This document shows positions 7,531-16,201 of a stretch of DNA of 64,000 nt, piece after piece. The translations under genes were made by a program, and so were the position numbers. Origin of the DNA: Paenibacillus caseinilyticus (GTDB taxonomy: Bacteria; Bacillota; Bacilli; Paenibacillales; NBRC-103111). Where the stretch lies: assembly GCF_027533645.1 (NCBI RefSeq), contig NZ_JAQAGY010000011.1:62001-126000 (forward strand), written 5' to 3'. The notes under the pieces were generated by a model. It did no database searches and had not been told where the DNA came from. It saw nothing but the letters and a program-made list of their open reading frames with translations. Numbering within the stretch: position 1 is the first letter of the stretch; every line of letters begins with the position of its first letter.

Positions 7531-8718
7531 ATGACTGAGTCCCGGCCCTTCGGCACAGCAGCGCAGTGCAAGCGCGCCGCCTCTTTGGATTTGGCCCGCG
7601 GCGCAATGCTGCTCCTTATTGTGCTGGCACATGTGCCGCTCTATCTGTATGCGACGGAGCCAGGTATCATGCAGCGGGTAGCGAGCGGCTCCATCCTCGA
7701 CCAAGCCGTTAACCTGTTCGGGGTTCTCGTCATTGATAACCGGGCCAGAGCCATGTTCGCGACACTTTTCGGTTATGGTCTCGTGTTGGCTTATGAACGC
7801 CAAGCAGCCCATGGAACTCACCCGCAGATCGCCCTCAAGTCGATCCGTCGGCGTTCGGGGTTCTTGATTCTATTCGGTATTGTGCTCGCAGTTGTCATTG
7901 GCGGCCAAGATATTCTGATGGCTTACGGTACAGCCGGGCTGCTCGTTAGCTCGCTGCTTACGCGGGAGCAGCGAGCATGGAAGCGCGCCTTCGTGACTGT
8001 CACGACGTTATATATCTTATTCGTCCCGATCTTCTGGGGATTCAATATGCAGGAAATGGGCAGCTACGGCTTCCCTCCTGAGGTAACAGCCGAGGATACG
8101 TACCTGCATTCAGCCCTCATCCGTCTCACCTCGTTCCCGACGATCCCCATTCTCATTCATGTCCTGTTTCCAATTCTGCCCTCCGTGCTTCTCGGCATGT
8201 GGATGGCCCGGCTTCGGCTATTAACGGAACCTCAGCAGCAGTCAAGGACGATTGCCTCGATTATTCGGATCGGATTGCCGGTCTCCTTGCTCGGGGCGTT
8301 GCCCGTAACGCTGCTCGGCACTCTCTGGCAGCCGGCCTGGTTCACGGCCGGCCTCGCCCAAGGCTTGCACATCCTAACCGGAATCGCAGGCGGACTTTCT
8401 TATGCGGCGGTCTTCGGCTTACTCGGCGCGATGCTAGGGAAGCCTATAACATGGGCCCGTGCTGTCATGGCCGTAGGAAAACGTTCCTTAACGTTCTATG
8501 TGTGGAATGAGGCGGTGCTCGTGCTGCTCTTCTCCCCTGTCGCGCTGGATTTAGGCGGACGGTTGAGCAATGCTGCTGCCGCTCTGATTGCTGTAGGCGT
8601 CTGGGTGTTATCGGCTCTCTTAGCTGCAGGCTTAGAGAAGATGAACAAGAACGGGCCGCTCGAGGCATTGTTGAGGCGGTTGATAACAGCTTCCAACTCA
8701 CATGATTATACCACTTAG
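7531..8718 (+). CDS. DUF418-family multispanning membrane protein
   Basis: About 395 residues with roughly nine to ten hydrophobic segments. SLDLARGAMLLLIVLAHVP at the N terminus and NRARAMFATLFGYGLVLAYERQ are typical of the DUF418 family (YeiB/YxaH-like, related to acyltransferase-3 membrane proteins); the conserved C-terminal block includes VGKRSLTFYVWNEAVLVLLFSP. The function of this family is not established; roles in envelope modification or transport have been proposed. Three ATGs occur in a row (7525, 7528, 7531); 7531 has the best spacing to AGGGGG at 7518-7523. The 3' end overlaps the end of a convergent gene relic. Confidence 0.85.
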   Translation: MTESRPFGTAAQCKRAASLDLARGAMLLLIVLAHVPLYLYATEPGIMQRVASGSILDQAVNLFGVLVIDNRARAMFATLFGYGLVLAYERQAAHGTHPQIALKSIRRRSGFLILFGIVLAVVIGGQDILMAYGTAGLLVSSLLTREQRAWKRAFVTVTTLYILFVPIFWGFNMQEMGSYGFPPEVTAEDTYLHSALIRLTSFPTIPILIHVLFPILPSVLLGMWMARLRLLTEPQQQSRTIASIIRIGLPVSLLGALPVTLLGTLWQPAWFTAGLAQGLHILTGIAGGLSYAAVFGLLGAMLGKPITWARAVMAVGKRSLTFYVWNEAVLVLLFSPVALDLGGRLSNAAAALIAVGVWVLSALLAAGLEKMNKNGPLEALLRRLITASNSHDYTT

Positions 8719-9345
8719 AAACAACGGTACGGGTAAATATAAGTTTACTGGGGATGGAAGTCATAGCCGGAATCCGGAACTGATAGGGAACCTTAGGGTC
8801 CGCCACGCCCCCTCCTAGAACGTAACGCTCCTCTTCCATCATTACTGATCCTCTACTTTGAGCAGGATAAACCGTGCCCTGGTCGTCTTGGAATACCCAC
8901 TCCGATGCAATGGGGTCGTTTAACAGCCTTCCCTCAAGGTGCAGGGTACCTTCGCTTTGCTCTACATCAGGATTCTCATTGGGCTCAAGCGTGAATCGTC
9001 TGAGTATGAATTCATCACCGGCTGAACGGAAGGCTAGGGTTCCTCGCCTAGTCTCCCTGGTTCGAAGCTTATTTTTGCGTTCTCGGGTAGATAGCGAAAT
9101 GTGTAGCTCCACAGCATCGTCCCCCGCTTCGTACCCGGTATGCTTGAGGAGGTCATTATACTATCGTTGTGAGGGAATTTCCGTGCATTGACAGATTCCA
9201 CGCACTTATGCTCCTTTCCTATTCCAATGAATAAGACGAGAAAGACTGTAAAAATCTCAGCGATCAAGGATTTATTTTCATAAAGAGTTCTGGTTCTTGC
9301 TTTTCTTGCTTCTCTTCTCTCCGTCAAGGGATTGGCCACTTGAAA
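8701..9345 (-). pseudogene. Frameshifted relic of a single-pass membrane protein
   Basis: From about 9345 downward one frame gives a transmembrane segment SLIAEIFTVFLVLFIGIG and then MLWSYTFRYLPENAKISFEP and GRLGEE before a stop at 9034. A second frame continues at about 9040 with LAFRSAGDEFILRRFTLEP, LHLEGRLLNDPIASEWVF, QFRIPAMTSIP and RTVVSKWY, ending near 8701. One missing base in the CCC run near 9040 explains the break. The external domain vaguely resembles DUF4179/DUF5643-type proteins, but I am not sure. No start or ribosome site was found, and the 3' end runs into the DUF418 gene. Confidence 0.55.
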
Positions 9346-9367
9346 CTGTGATTCTATGGAATGCAAA

Positions 9368-9388
9368 AAAGCACCCATCAGGTGCTTT
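9368..9388 (-). terminator. Terminator of the LacI gene
   Basis: AAAGCACC (9368-9375) and GGTGCTTT (9381-9388); on the minus strand the stem is followed by six T. It would end the transcript of the LacI gene. Confidence 0.7.
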
Positions 9389-9559
9389 GACCTTCTCCAA
9401 ACCCCATTTGCCGCGTTGACCTGCCGGTTACTTGAACGACCACCTGAGAATTTCGAGTTACAAGGATGTCTTATATCTCCAGCTACTGCTAGCGGGTGTT
9501 CTCCAGTTGGATCAATTTCATTTGCAGCATCCAACAATCCCTGCTCACACTTGTGGCAG

Positions 9560-10519
9560 TTATACTGTAAGGCGTTCAATTAACTTGACTGGTATTTCCT
9601 TTTGAAAGAAGCTTCCGCTTATGGATCGGACGAACAATTCCCTGCCAATGTCCACTAAGGGAATTTCAAAAGTTGTGATATTTAATATCTTAGCGATCGG
9701 TTGGTTGTCAAACCCGACGATGGCAAGTCTGGATGGCACATCGATTCCTCGTTCTTTGCAACATGCCAAAATCCCGCTTGCTACTTGGTCGCTCGTAACG
9801 AGAAGCGCAGTTGGGGGAGTGTTCATCGCCATCAATCGTTGCACGATCCATTCGCCGTCTTCAAAATGAATGGCGTCATAAAAGATGTAATTCGGATCAA
9901 ACGGTTCACCGATGTTATTCAAATAATCCCGGTAAGCCAGTTCCCTTTGTTTACTGCTTGTTCCAGATTTTCTGGCCAAGCAGCAGCCAATCCTACAGTG
10001 GCCCTTGGCGTTTAAATACGCTAACGCTTCCACACAACTTTTATAATGGTCGACAAAAATAGACGAGACGGCACGCCCTCTTGCATCTTCAAATACAATA
10101 ATTGAACCGTAATTGGCGTACTTCTCTACAATTTCCCAATCGCTAATTTTTGAACAAATAATCAGGGCGTCTATTTGTTTCAGTTTTAGCATCTTTAATG
10201 CTTCTAACTCTCGATGTTCTTCATAATTGGTTTGAATCAGCACCAGATTATTGTTATTCTTCAAGGCTTCCTCGGCGATTCCTTCGACAACGAGACCGAA
10301 ATAGGGCCTTTTTATAGAGGGAACAACGACGCCTATGAGATGGGTCTTTCCCTTAATCAAATGTACGGCGTTAATGTTCCGTTCGTAGTTTGTTATCTCC
10401 ATTGCACGTAGAACAGCTTCTTTTTTTGCGACGCTTACATATGGGCTGTCATTGATTACGCGTGATACCGTCGTAACAGATACTCCGGCTAATTTTGCAA
10501 CATCTTTAATATTTGCCAT
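9560..10519 (-). CDS. LacI/GalR-family transcriptional regulator
   Basis: A 319-residue repressor. The start at 10519 is chosen because GGGAGGG lies 8 bases upstream and the HTH then begins at once: MANIKDVAKLAGVSVTTVSR, then VINDSPYVS (LacI DNA-binding helix and hinge). The effector domain follows with LIGVVVPSIKRPYFG, SIFVDHYKS, TALLVTSDQVASGILACC and AIVGFDNQPI. It is divergent from a HAD phosphatase gene, with a perfect palindrome TTTTGCAAGCCTTGCAAAA between them as the probable operator. It likely senses a sugar or sugar phosphate; no sugar operon is attached here, so the HAD enzyme may be the main target. Confidence 0.9.
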   Translation of the reverse strand: MANIKDVAKLAGVSVTTVSRVINDSPYVSVAKKEAVLRAMEITNYERNINAVHLIKGKTHLIGVVVPSIKRPYFGLVVEGIAEEALKNNNNLVLIQTNYEEHRELEALKMLKLKQIDALIICSKISDWEIVEKYANYGSIIVFEDARGRAVSSIFVDHYKSCVEALAYLNAKGHCRIGCCLARKSGTSSKQRELAYRDYLNNIGEPFDPNYIFYDAIHFEDGEWIVQRLMAMNTPPTALLVTSDQVASGILACCKERGIDVPSRLAIVGFDNQPIAKILNITTFEIPLVDIGRELFVRSISGSFFQKEIPVKLIERLTV

Positions 10520-10581
10520 TATTCGCACTCCCTCCCCTAATAAATTTCTTGACATGAAAAGCATTCCATAAATTACATTGG

Positions 10582-10600
10582 TTTTGCAAGCCTTGCAAAA
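10582..10600. promoter_or_regulatory. LacI-family palindromic operator
   Basis: TTTTGCAAGCCTTGCAAAA: perfect 9-base arms around a central C, lying between the divergent LacI and HAD genes. Such symmetric GCAAG/CTTGC sites are typical of LacI-family operators. Confidence 0.75.
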
Positions 10601-10655
10601 ATAAATGTTTTAGCCGTTAGCTAATCTCATTCAAAACAAAGAGGAGAATGACACA

Positions 10656-11324
10656 ATGAAATGCATCATTTTTGATCTTGACGGTACGATCGGAAATACA
10701 TTGCCGCTTTGTATTGCCGCTTTCAAGAAAGCAATTGAACCATTGGCGGGCAAAGCCCTAAGCGATAAGGAAATTATCGATACCTTTGGCCCTTCTGAAG
10801 AAGGAACTGTCCAAGCTTTAATACCAGCATACTACGAACAGGGAATAGAGAGCTATTTAAGACACTATCGCGAATTGCATTCCATGTGTGCCGTTCCATT
10901 CGAGGGTATGACAGAGGTTCTTGACTACATAAAAGACATGAATGTACGACTGGCCTTGGTTACGGGAAAAGGTGATCGAAGCACAGAGATTACGTTGGAC
11001 ATGTTCGGTATCCGATCGTATTTCGAGGCGATTGAAACCGGATCTCCTCAAGGGCCAAGAAAAGTTCAGGGGATTCAAAGCGTGTTGAAACAACTTGGGA
11101 TCGCGACCGTGGATAGTATATATGTTGGGGATGCACCAAGTGATATAAAAGCATCGAGGGAAGCAGGAGTTCCGATTGTGTCTGCCGCGTGGGCGGAGAC
11201 TGCTGAGCCAGAGCTGCTGCAACTGCTTCAACCCGACCAACTGTTCACGACAATACAAGAGTTCAGGCAATACATTCAGCAGACTATTGGCAGGGGTGGC
11301 GTTGAATCCATGCTGCCGATGTAA
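10656..11324 (+). CDS. HAD-superfamily phosphatase (phosphoglycolate-phosphatase-like)
   Basis: A 222-residue HAD hydrolase with the helical cap of subclass I. Motif I is IIFDLDGTIGNT (nucleophile Asp and acid Asp), motif II lies in LVTGKGD, the motif III Lys is probably in GPRKVQG, and motif IV is VGDAPSDIKASREAG. The catalytic set looks complete. It removes phosphate from a small phosphorylated metabolite; beta-phosphoglucomutase or phosphoglycolate phosphatase are the usual names, and the substrate cannot be fixed. Ribosome site AGAGGAG lies before the ATG. Control by the divergent LacI protein suggests a sugar phosphate. Confidence 0.86.
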   Translation: MKCIIFDLDGTIGNTLPLCIAAFKKAIEPLAGKALSDKEIIDTFGPSEEGTVQALIPAYYEQGIESYLRHYRELHSMCAVPFEGMTEVLDYIKDMNVRLALVTGKGDRSTEITLDMFGIRSYFEAIETGSPQGPRKVQGIQSVLKQLGIATVDSIYVGDAPSDIKASREAGVPIVSAAWAETAEPELLQLLQPDQLFTTIQEFRQYIQQTIGRGGVESMLPM

Positions 11325-11476
11325 CGCGTCACTTCTCCCCCCCACCGGAAGTCGACAGCCTGCGTACAAACTTCCGTTATTTTAATAGAAGCTATGGTAA
11401 ACTATGAACAAACCTGGGCAGGCAAGTACGCAGAATGAGTCCTTAGCCGTTTTCCCAAGGAGAAGGAGATGGAAAG

Positions 11477-13117
11477 GTGCCAACCAAGGGAAATCATGGG
11501 GTGAAGTTCGTTTATTATGCCAATACAAAGGTTTGGCGCGTTTCGGTGGCGGGGACCTTTAACGGCTGGAATTATCTGCGCGGTGACATGCAGAACATAG
11601 GAGGAAAGGCTTGGGAGCTGGAGCTGAGCCTGCCGAAAGGAAGACATCTTTACAAGATTGTCATCAATGAAGAAGAATGGATCGTGGATCCGCTCAACCC
11701 CAATATTTCGGAAGACGGTCAGAACAATTCGGCCTTTACCGTGACGGAGGATGGAGAGGTGCTGATCCGAACAACCGACATTTCCGCACAGCGGCCCAAC
11801 TATATCTATCAAAACTTCACTGCGGTGCAGAGTCCGGAATGGATCCAAAAATCAGTCATCTACGAGCTTCACCTCAGAGCGTTCGGCAAGCATGGATTCA
11901 AGGGGCTTATGGAGAAATTGGAATACCTGCAGGAGCTTGGCGTCAATACCCTATGGATGATGCCGTTTCAACAAGTCGGAAAGCAAAAAAGACAGGGCAC
12001 CTATGGGGACCCCTACGCAGTGCAAGACTATTATTCCATTGACGCGAGCTTCGGGACAGCAGAGGATCTGAGGGCTCTAATCGGTAAGGCACACGGAATG
12101 GGAATGAGAATGATCATGGACTGGGTCATGAATCGCGGAAGCGTCGACCATGTATGGACGGGTAGCCACCCTGAATACTTCACTCGCAATGGTCAGGGTG
12201 AAGTCTATTACGAGGTTCCGAACCGGGATTACTTTGCGGGCTTGAACTTTGATAACAGCGAGATGAGAAAAAGCGTGATCGACGCCATGACACATTGGGC
12301 AGCCGATTTCGATTTTGACGGGTTCCGGTTGGACGATTCGGATATCACACCGGTAGATTTTCTGGAGGAAAGCAGACATGCGCTCAGCCGGATCAAGAAG
12401 GACATCGTTCTCATCTCCCAGTCTTATGACGAATATCACCACATGGTCGCATGTGACTTGACTTACGATGGCAGTTTGCGGCTCCTGATTCAGGATATGG
12501 CTGAAAACAAGGTAAGTCAGAGTGATTTTGCGCGAGTCTATCACTCCTATAAGTACAGCTTTCCCAAGGGTGCCCTGCGCATGAGGTGGCTGGAGGAGAA
12601 GGAGCAGACAATAATAAGGGAAATCTTTGGAGAACATTTGTCCAAGGCGGCGGCGTCCGTTCTGCTGACGATGGACGGTGTTCCTATGATCATGATGGGC
12701 CAGGAGTTTAATGAGCGAAGCTTACATACATGGACTTCCTTATTCGAGGAATATCAACTGGATTGGAGTCATTTCGATCAGGAGCTGTTCGAGCATTACC
12801 GATTCCCCATCGAGCTCCGGACCCGGTCCGCAGCCTTTTGGAACGGTGAATTGGAGTTTATCGCAGCTTCCGAAGATAAGGTATTGTCTTATGTGAGGAG
12901 CTCTGAGACAGAGCAGTTTCTGGTTATCGTCAGTTTTTCGGAGAACCCCCTGCTTGCTCGGTTGGACATCGAACCGGAGATACGGAATCCTTTTCTCGTT
13001 CACGGTGAATTGATTTATCGGACCGGCAAGGGGACCCATTCTATCTCTGAAGACGGCGACGGGATAAGCCTAGATCCATTCGAAACGCAAATTTATCGGC
13101 TGGAGCCCCATCATTGA
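11477..13117 (+). CDS. GH13 alpha-amylase-family protein with CBM48, probably catalytically inactive
   Basis: A 546-residue protein starting on GTG, with AAGGAGAAGGAG upstream. Residues about 8-90 are a CBM48/E-set domain (RVSVAGTFNGWNYL). Residues about 120-480 form a GH13 barrel: YELHLRAFGKHGFKG, GTYGDPYAVQDYYSID, DFDGFRLDDSD, VPMIMMGQEFNE. Catalytic motifs are altered: region I reads DWVMNRGS (normally N-H), the acid/base position reads LISQSYDEYHH (Gln where Glu is expected), and the NHD motif of region IV reads LEEKEQ. Only the nucleophile region FRLDD remains. No signal peptide, so cytoplasmic. Inference: a glycan-binding or regulatory pseudoenzyme rather than an active amylase. Monocistronic, with a terminator at 13148. 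Confidence 0.8.
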   Translation: MPTKGNHGVKFVYYANTKVWRVSVAGTFNGWNYLRGDMQNIGGKAWELELSLPKGRHLYKIVINEEEWIVDPLNPNISEDGQNNSAFTVTEDGEVLIRTTDISAQRPNYIYQNFTAVQSPEWIQKSVIYELHLRAFGKHGFKGLMEKLEYLQELGVNTLWMMPFQQVGKQKRQGTYGDPYAVQDYYSIDASFGTAEDLRALIGKAHGMGMRMIMDWVMNRGSVDHVWTGSHPEYFTRNGQGEVYYEVPNRDYFAGLNFDNSEMRKSVIDAMTHWAADFDFDGFRLDDSDITPVDFLEESRHALSRIKKDIVLISQSYDEYHHMVACDLTYDGSLRLLIQDMAENKVSQSDFARVYHSYKYSFPKGALRMRWLEEKEQTIIREIFGEHLSKAAASVLLTMDGVPMIMMGQEFNERSLHTWTSLFEEYQLDWSHFDQELFEHYRFPIELRTRSAAFWNGELEFIAASEDKVLSYVRSSETEQFLVIVSFSENPLLARLDIEPEIRNPFLVHGELIYRTGKGTHSISEDGDGISLDPFETQIYRLEPHH

Positions 13118-13147
13118 ATCTGAGTTCGACCGGATCGTTCATACCAA

Positions 13148-13167
13148 AAGGCCGTTCGTGCGGCCTT
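13148..13167 (+). terminator. Terminator of the GH13-like gene
   Basis: AAGGCCG (13148-13154) and CGGCCTT (13161-13167), 30 bases after the stop at 13117; T-run is weak. Confidence 0.55.
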
Positions 13168-13188
13168 CTGCTACCCTCGGGAAGCTGT

Positions 13189-13212
13189 GGGAAGAGCCTA
13201 TAGGCTCTTCCC
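13189..13212 (-). terminator. Perfect palindrome ending the DUF5412-like gene
   Basis: Twelve-base arms GGGAAGAGCCTA and TAGGCTCTTCCC meet without a loop and touch the stop codon of the minus-strand gene at 13212. It probably forms a transcript-end hairpin; a DNA-binding role cannot be excluded. Confidence 0.5.
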
Positions 13213-13739
13213 TATTCTTGTACTCCTTTCCTTCGGAAGTCAAAGGAATCGCCGGGTAAATGTAAGGTGCGATTATTTATTATCACAGTATCCTCGTCCA
13301 GCCATTGTATTTCGGCTCGATCCTCCCTGTATTCCCAATACATATTCTTGGGCCCCTCGAGCTTGCCATTACTGTTTTTAATCATCTCAGCCCGCACGGC
13401 GTAGCCCGTTGTTGCCCCGCCATTAACTCGGTAAGCCTTAATGATATAAGTACCACCAGGCGAATGGGATTCCAAGATCAACTCCCCTTGGGGCAAATGA
13501 TTCGTGCTGTAAATAAAATAATAAAAGGCATACGAGAGAAGCGATAAAACAAATAAACTTATAACTAAAATAACCAATAATACGTTTCGTTTGATTTTTT
13601 TAGCTTCTTGACTCGATTTGTCATCGTTCCATCCTATGTCGGTCACCGGATCACCTTCCTTGTTCGCATAATAGAGCAGCTGCCCGCGGCAACCGTTTCT
13701 TTTGCCTTTTGGATCACTTCGATGTGAATATGGATTCAT
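13212..13739 (-). CDS. DUF5412-like small membrane-anchored protein
   Basis: About 175 residues from the ATG at 13739. A basic segment KKIKRN precedes one transmembrane helix (VLLVILVISLFVLSLLSYAF), followed by an extracytoplasmic domain with STNHLPQGELILESHSPGG, IKAYRVNGGATTGYAVRAEM, MYWEYRED and LPGDSFDFRR, a pattern shared by small Bacillota proteins annotated DUF5412. Function unknown. The start is uncertain: no good ribosome site is visible at 13739, and family members as I remember them begin closer to KKIKRN, so the first 60 or so residues may not be translated. The open frame runs upstream to 13931 and overlaps the YheC/D gene start on the other strand. Confidence 0.65.
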   Translation of the reverse strand: MNPYSHRSDPKGKRNGCRGQLLYYANKEGDPVTDIGWNDDKSSQEAKKIKRNVLLVILVISLFVLSLLSYAFYYFIYSTNHLPQGELILESHSPGGTYIIKAYRVNGGATTGYAVRAEMIKNSNGKLEGPKNMYWEYREDRAEIQWLDEDTVIINNRTLHLPGDSFDFRRKGVQE

Positions 13740-13901
13740 AATTGGAAAATTTGCCGAAAATAGGCATACACCTGAGCGGAACAAGCATTCGTACAATATA
13801 AATGGTTGTGTATACTCAATATACTCGATGTGAAAATGGATCCGGTGAATCGAAGAATCATTTATCTTCAAGTAACTGTAGGATAAAGGATTGTGATTCG
13901 A

Positions 13902-14624
13902 ATGTCGATCAAACGAGACAAATGGATGCAATATCGCATCCTAAAGGATGCATCCTCTCTCGCCTCGAGGCTGCCTGAAACTCGGCTGCTCAAGCTTAAC
14001 GAGTTGGTAAAGCAGATGCAGCAATATCAAAGCCTCGTCCTAAAGCCGCGTGCCGGGAGCTTCGGTCGGCACATCCTGTTTATTACCCGACACGGAGCGA
14101 ACGCCTATCGTATTCATAGCGAAAAGAAAACGGTCACTATGAAAGATAACAAGCTGTTACTTAAATGGATCGGTAAAAAAACCGGAAAACGTGGATATAT
14201 TGTCCAGCGGCGCCTGCAGCTTGCTCAAATTCAACACAATCCGTTCGATCTTCGGATCATGGTGCAGCGAAGAAAAGGCACTTCGTCCACTTGGAAAGTG
14301 ACTGGCTCATATGCAAAAGTAGCGGCGAAGGGCTATCTCGTCACGAATGTGCCCAGCGGCATCATTCCGGTACCTTTGGCTCTGAAATTAGCTCGCTTCG
14401 GTGATCGAAGCTTGATCGTCCAGGCTGAACGGATCGCGCTGTTGGCTGCTCGACACCTGGGTGAGCATTTCCCCGAGCTTAGGCAGGTCGGGTTTGACAT
14501 CGGCATTGATAGGAAACGGAGAATTTGGATCATCGAAGGCAATTATTGGCCGGATTTGCGCCCTTTTCGGCTATTGAAGGATTCCTCGATGTACTACAGA
14601 ATACGATGGTATCAAAAGCATTAA
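13902..14624 (+). CDS. YheC/YheD-family ATP-grasp protein
   Basis: About 240 residues, short for the family. It has the typical layout: N-terminal SIKRDKWMQYRILKD, LPETRLLK, then LVLKPRAGSFGRHILFI (ATP-binding Lys and Gly-rich loop), YIVQRRLQLAQIQHNPFDLRIMVQ, TGSYAKVAAKGYLVTNV, and the C-terminal metal-binding QVGFDIGIDRKRRIWIIEGNY, where Glu-x-Asn is the ATP-grasp signature. YheC/YheD proteins of B. subtilis are associated with the endospore coat; their chemistry is unknown. The ATG at 13902 is preferred (AAAGGA 11 bases upstream); a GTG at 13893 is possible. A paralogue lies at 18651-19484. Confidence 0.85.
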   Translation: MSIKRDKWMQYRILKDASSLASRLPETRLLKLNELVKQMQQYQSLVLKPRAGSFGRHILFITRHGANAYRIHSEKKTVTMKDNKLLLKWIGKKTGKRGYIVQRRLQLAQIQHNPFDLRIMVQRRKGTSSTWKVTGSYAKVAAKGYLVTNVPSGIIPVPLALKLARFGDRSLIVQAERIALLAARHLGEHFPELRQVGFDIGIDRKRRIWIIEGNYWPDLRPFRLLKDSSMYYRIRWYQKH

Positions 14625-14655
14625 AACAGCGGACCTTTTCGGGTTCGCTGTTTTT
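14623..14655 (+). terminator. Terminator of the YheC/D gene
   Basis: AACAGCGGACC (14625-14635) pairs with GGTTCGCTGTT (14642-14652), ending in five T. It begins at the stop codon. Confidence 0.75.
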
Positions 14656-14778
14656 GCGTGCAAACCTTCGTGAATGCCGGACGGACGTGCATTTATAAGC
14701 TTATCCACATCTATACCTTACCAAAACTTTTCCAACGTCATAAACTGAACTATGTCGTTAAGAAGGGAGGGAGCCGGT

Positions 14779-15114
14779 ATGGGATGCAGGGGTTGTAAAG
14801 CTAATGCTTACCCACCCGTTCAGATCTTTAACTCTACGTCATTTAATGCGTCCGGGAAAGTTGAATATGCATCTATCTTTTGTTCCGACGACAATTATAG
14901 TGTTCAACGTGACGAAACTTGGACAGCTTCGGGCCGTGGAGTCTGCTTAGTGACGAAAATCAGCGCAACTGTTAAAACCCCAAGTGGAAATATTCAAGCG
15001 CAGCCATACACTTCTTCCGGCACTTCTTTCAGCCAGTTTGCAATTATACAGGTAGGAGTAAACCAGTTCCAGGTGACGCGTGTCGTCAGCGCCAAGAGAC
15101 GCAGGCGCAAGTGA
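14779..15114 (+). CDS. Small unknown protein with N-terminal CxxC
   Basis: About 111 residues from the ATG at 14779, which has AAGGGAGGGAG nine bases upstream; an in-frame ATG at 14752 lacks a ribosome site. It begins MGCRGCKANAYPPVQIFN, has two further Cys (SIFCSDDN, GRGVCLVT), a Ser/Thr/Gln-rich body predicted to be beta-strand rich, and a strikingly basic end AKRRRRK. No transmembrane segment or signal peptide is seen. I do not recognise a family. It has its own terminator (15162-15202), so it is a separate unit between two YheC/D genes and may be a spore or DNA-binding protein; that is a guess. Confidence 0.6.
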   Translation: MGCRGCKANAYPPVQIFNSTSFNASGKVEYASIFCSDDNYSVQRDETWTASGRGVCLVTKISATVKTPSGNIQAQPYTSSGTSFSQFAIIQVGVNQFQVTRVVSAKRRRRK

Positions 15115-15161
15115 CGCGTGTGAAATTCCAGGTGGGGCCTTTTCCTAGGTAGGGAACGATA

Positions 15162-15202
15162 AGACGACCGGCCACTAACATAAGGCTGGTCGTCTCTTTT
15201 TT
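15162..15202 (+). terminator. Terminator of the small unknown gene
   Basis: AGACGACCGGCC (15162-15173) pairs with GGCTGGTCGTCT (15184-15195), followed by six T. Confidence 0.85.
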
Positions 15203-15217
15203 GTTCTCCTCAGAACA

Positions 15218-16198
15218 TTAATTCTCATTCGCCTTCTCCAAACGAATGCCCTTGCCAAGCCTCAATGCTTCCTGAAGATAGAACTTGGCTGCACTGATAT
15301 CGAATACGGCAAGGCCCATCGGGTTGAAGAACACAGCCTCTTCCCCATTACATGCATCCAGCTTATCATGACAAATGACATCCTCCAACGTCAGAACAGC
15401 GGACGGGAGCAAGCCGTACTGCAGATGCAGCCGCTCGATGTCCGTATTCTCCCGGCATACCTCCTGCCAATCATCGACCACAACCACGGGTACCTTCGCT
15501 ACACTTTCCGGCTTATAATCTCTCAGCGATACATTGAGCAGAAGTGCCCCTTTTCTTGGGGGCTCGTCAATATATCTTTCGGCGGATACGGTGCACGTGA
15601 TAAAGATATCCGAATTCCGGTAAACCTGCCGCCAATCGTCAGCGATCTCTATCTTGGCCCGGGCAGCTTCAGGCACGGTATCCATATCGATGGGTAACAA
15701 GTCATACAAGGCAATTCGCTCCAGTTTGTCACCAAATAGGGCGGTGCACATATCGAGATGCATCCGTCCGACAGGACCGCATCCGACAATGCCGCGCCGC
15801 AGCTTGGCCGATGGCCTCCCGGCCAGGAAAGCCTCCATCATTAAACCGCTGACGGCGGCTGTACGGATGGCGCTTAGCAAACCGCTATGAATAAAAGCGG
15901 CAGGCTCCCCGGTCGCAGGATCATTCAGGATCATCGTATTATGGGCTCTGGGCAGACCAAGCCGTCTGTTATTTGGAAAGCTTGCGATCCACTTGATGCC
16001 TGCCATATCGACGCTTCCGCCGACAAAGGCAGGCATAGCGATAATCCGGTTCGCCCGGTCGCGGAACCTCAGATAAGGCTTAAGCGGGTGAACACAGTCG
16101 CCTTCGGCCTTGATTCTTACCGTCTCCTCCATGAGTCCGGTTAACATCGGCCAATCGATTCCGATCTCGAGAATATGGCGGTCATGTAAATAAATCAT
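15218..16198 (-). CDS. sbnB: SbnB-like 2,3-diaminopropionate biosynthesis dehydrogenase
   Basis: A 326-residue ornithine cyclodeaminase/mu-crystallin family protein. In S. aureus SbnB oxidatively cleaves N-(1-amino-1-carboxy-2-ethyl)-glutamate to L-2,3-diaminopropionate (L-Dap) and 2-oxoglutarate with NAD. Here the substrate-domain strands (HILEIGIDWPML, LKPYLRFRDRANRIIAMPAFVGG) precede the Rossmann loop GCGPVGRMHLDMC near residue 140 and the C-terminal VFFNPMGLAVFDISAAKF. Ribosome site GGAGG lies 8 bases before ATG. It is the last gene of a PaaK-like - sbnA - sbnB set with 3 bases between sbnA and sbnB. No siderophore synthetase is nearby, so L-Dap probably serves another product. Confidence 0.85.
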   Translation of the reverse strand: MIYLHDRHILEIGIDWPMLTGLMEETVRIKAEGDCVHPLKPYLRFRDRANRIIAMPAFVGGSVDMAGIKWIASFPNNRRLGLPRAHNTMILNDPATGEPAAFIHSGLLSAIRTAAVSGLMMEAFLAGRPSAKLRRGIVGCGPVGRMHLDMCTALFGDKLERIALYDLLPIDMDTVPEAARAKIEIADDWRQVYRNSDIFITCTVSAERYIDEPPRKGALLLNVSLRDYKPESVAKVPVVVVDDWQEVCRENTDIERLHLQYGLLPSAVLTLEDVICHDKLDACNGEEAVFFNPMGLAVFDISAAKFYLQEALRLGKGIRLEKANEN

Positions 16199-16201
16199 TC
16201 T

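Noticed and set aside
9389..9559. Frame reading through Cys-x2-Cys (YNCHKCEQGLLDAANE) after the LacI stop
   Set aside because: It looks faintly like a zinc ribbon, but no start or ribosome site is present and it runs into the LacI terminator; not supported.
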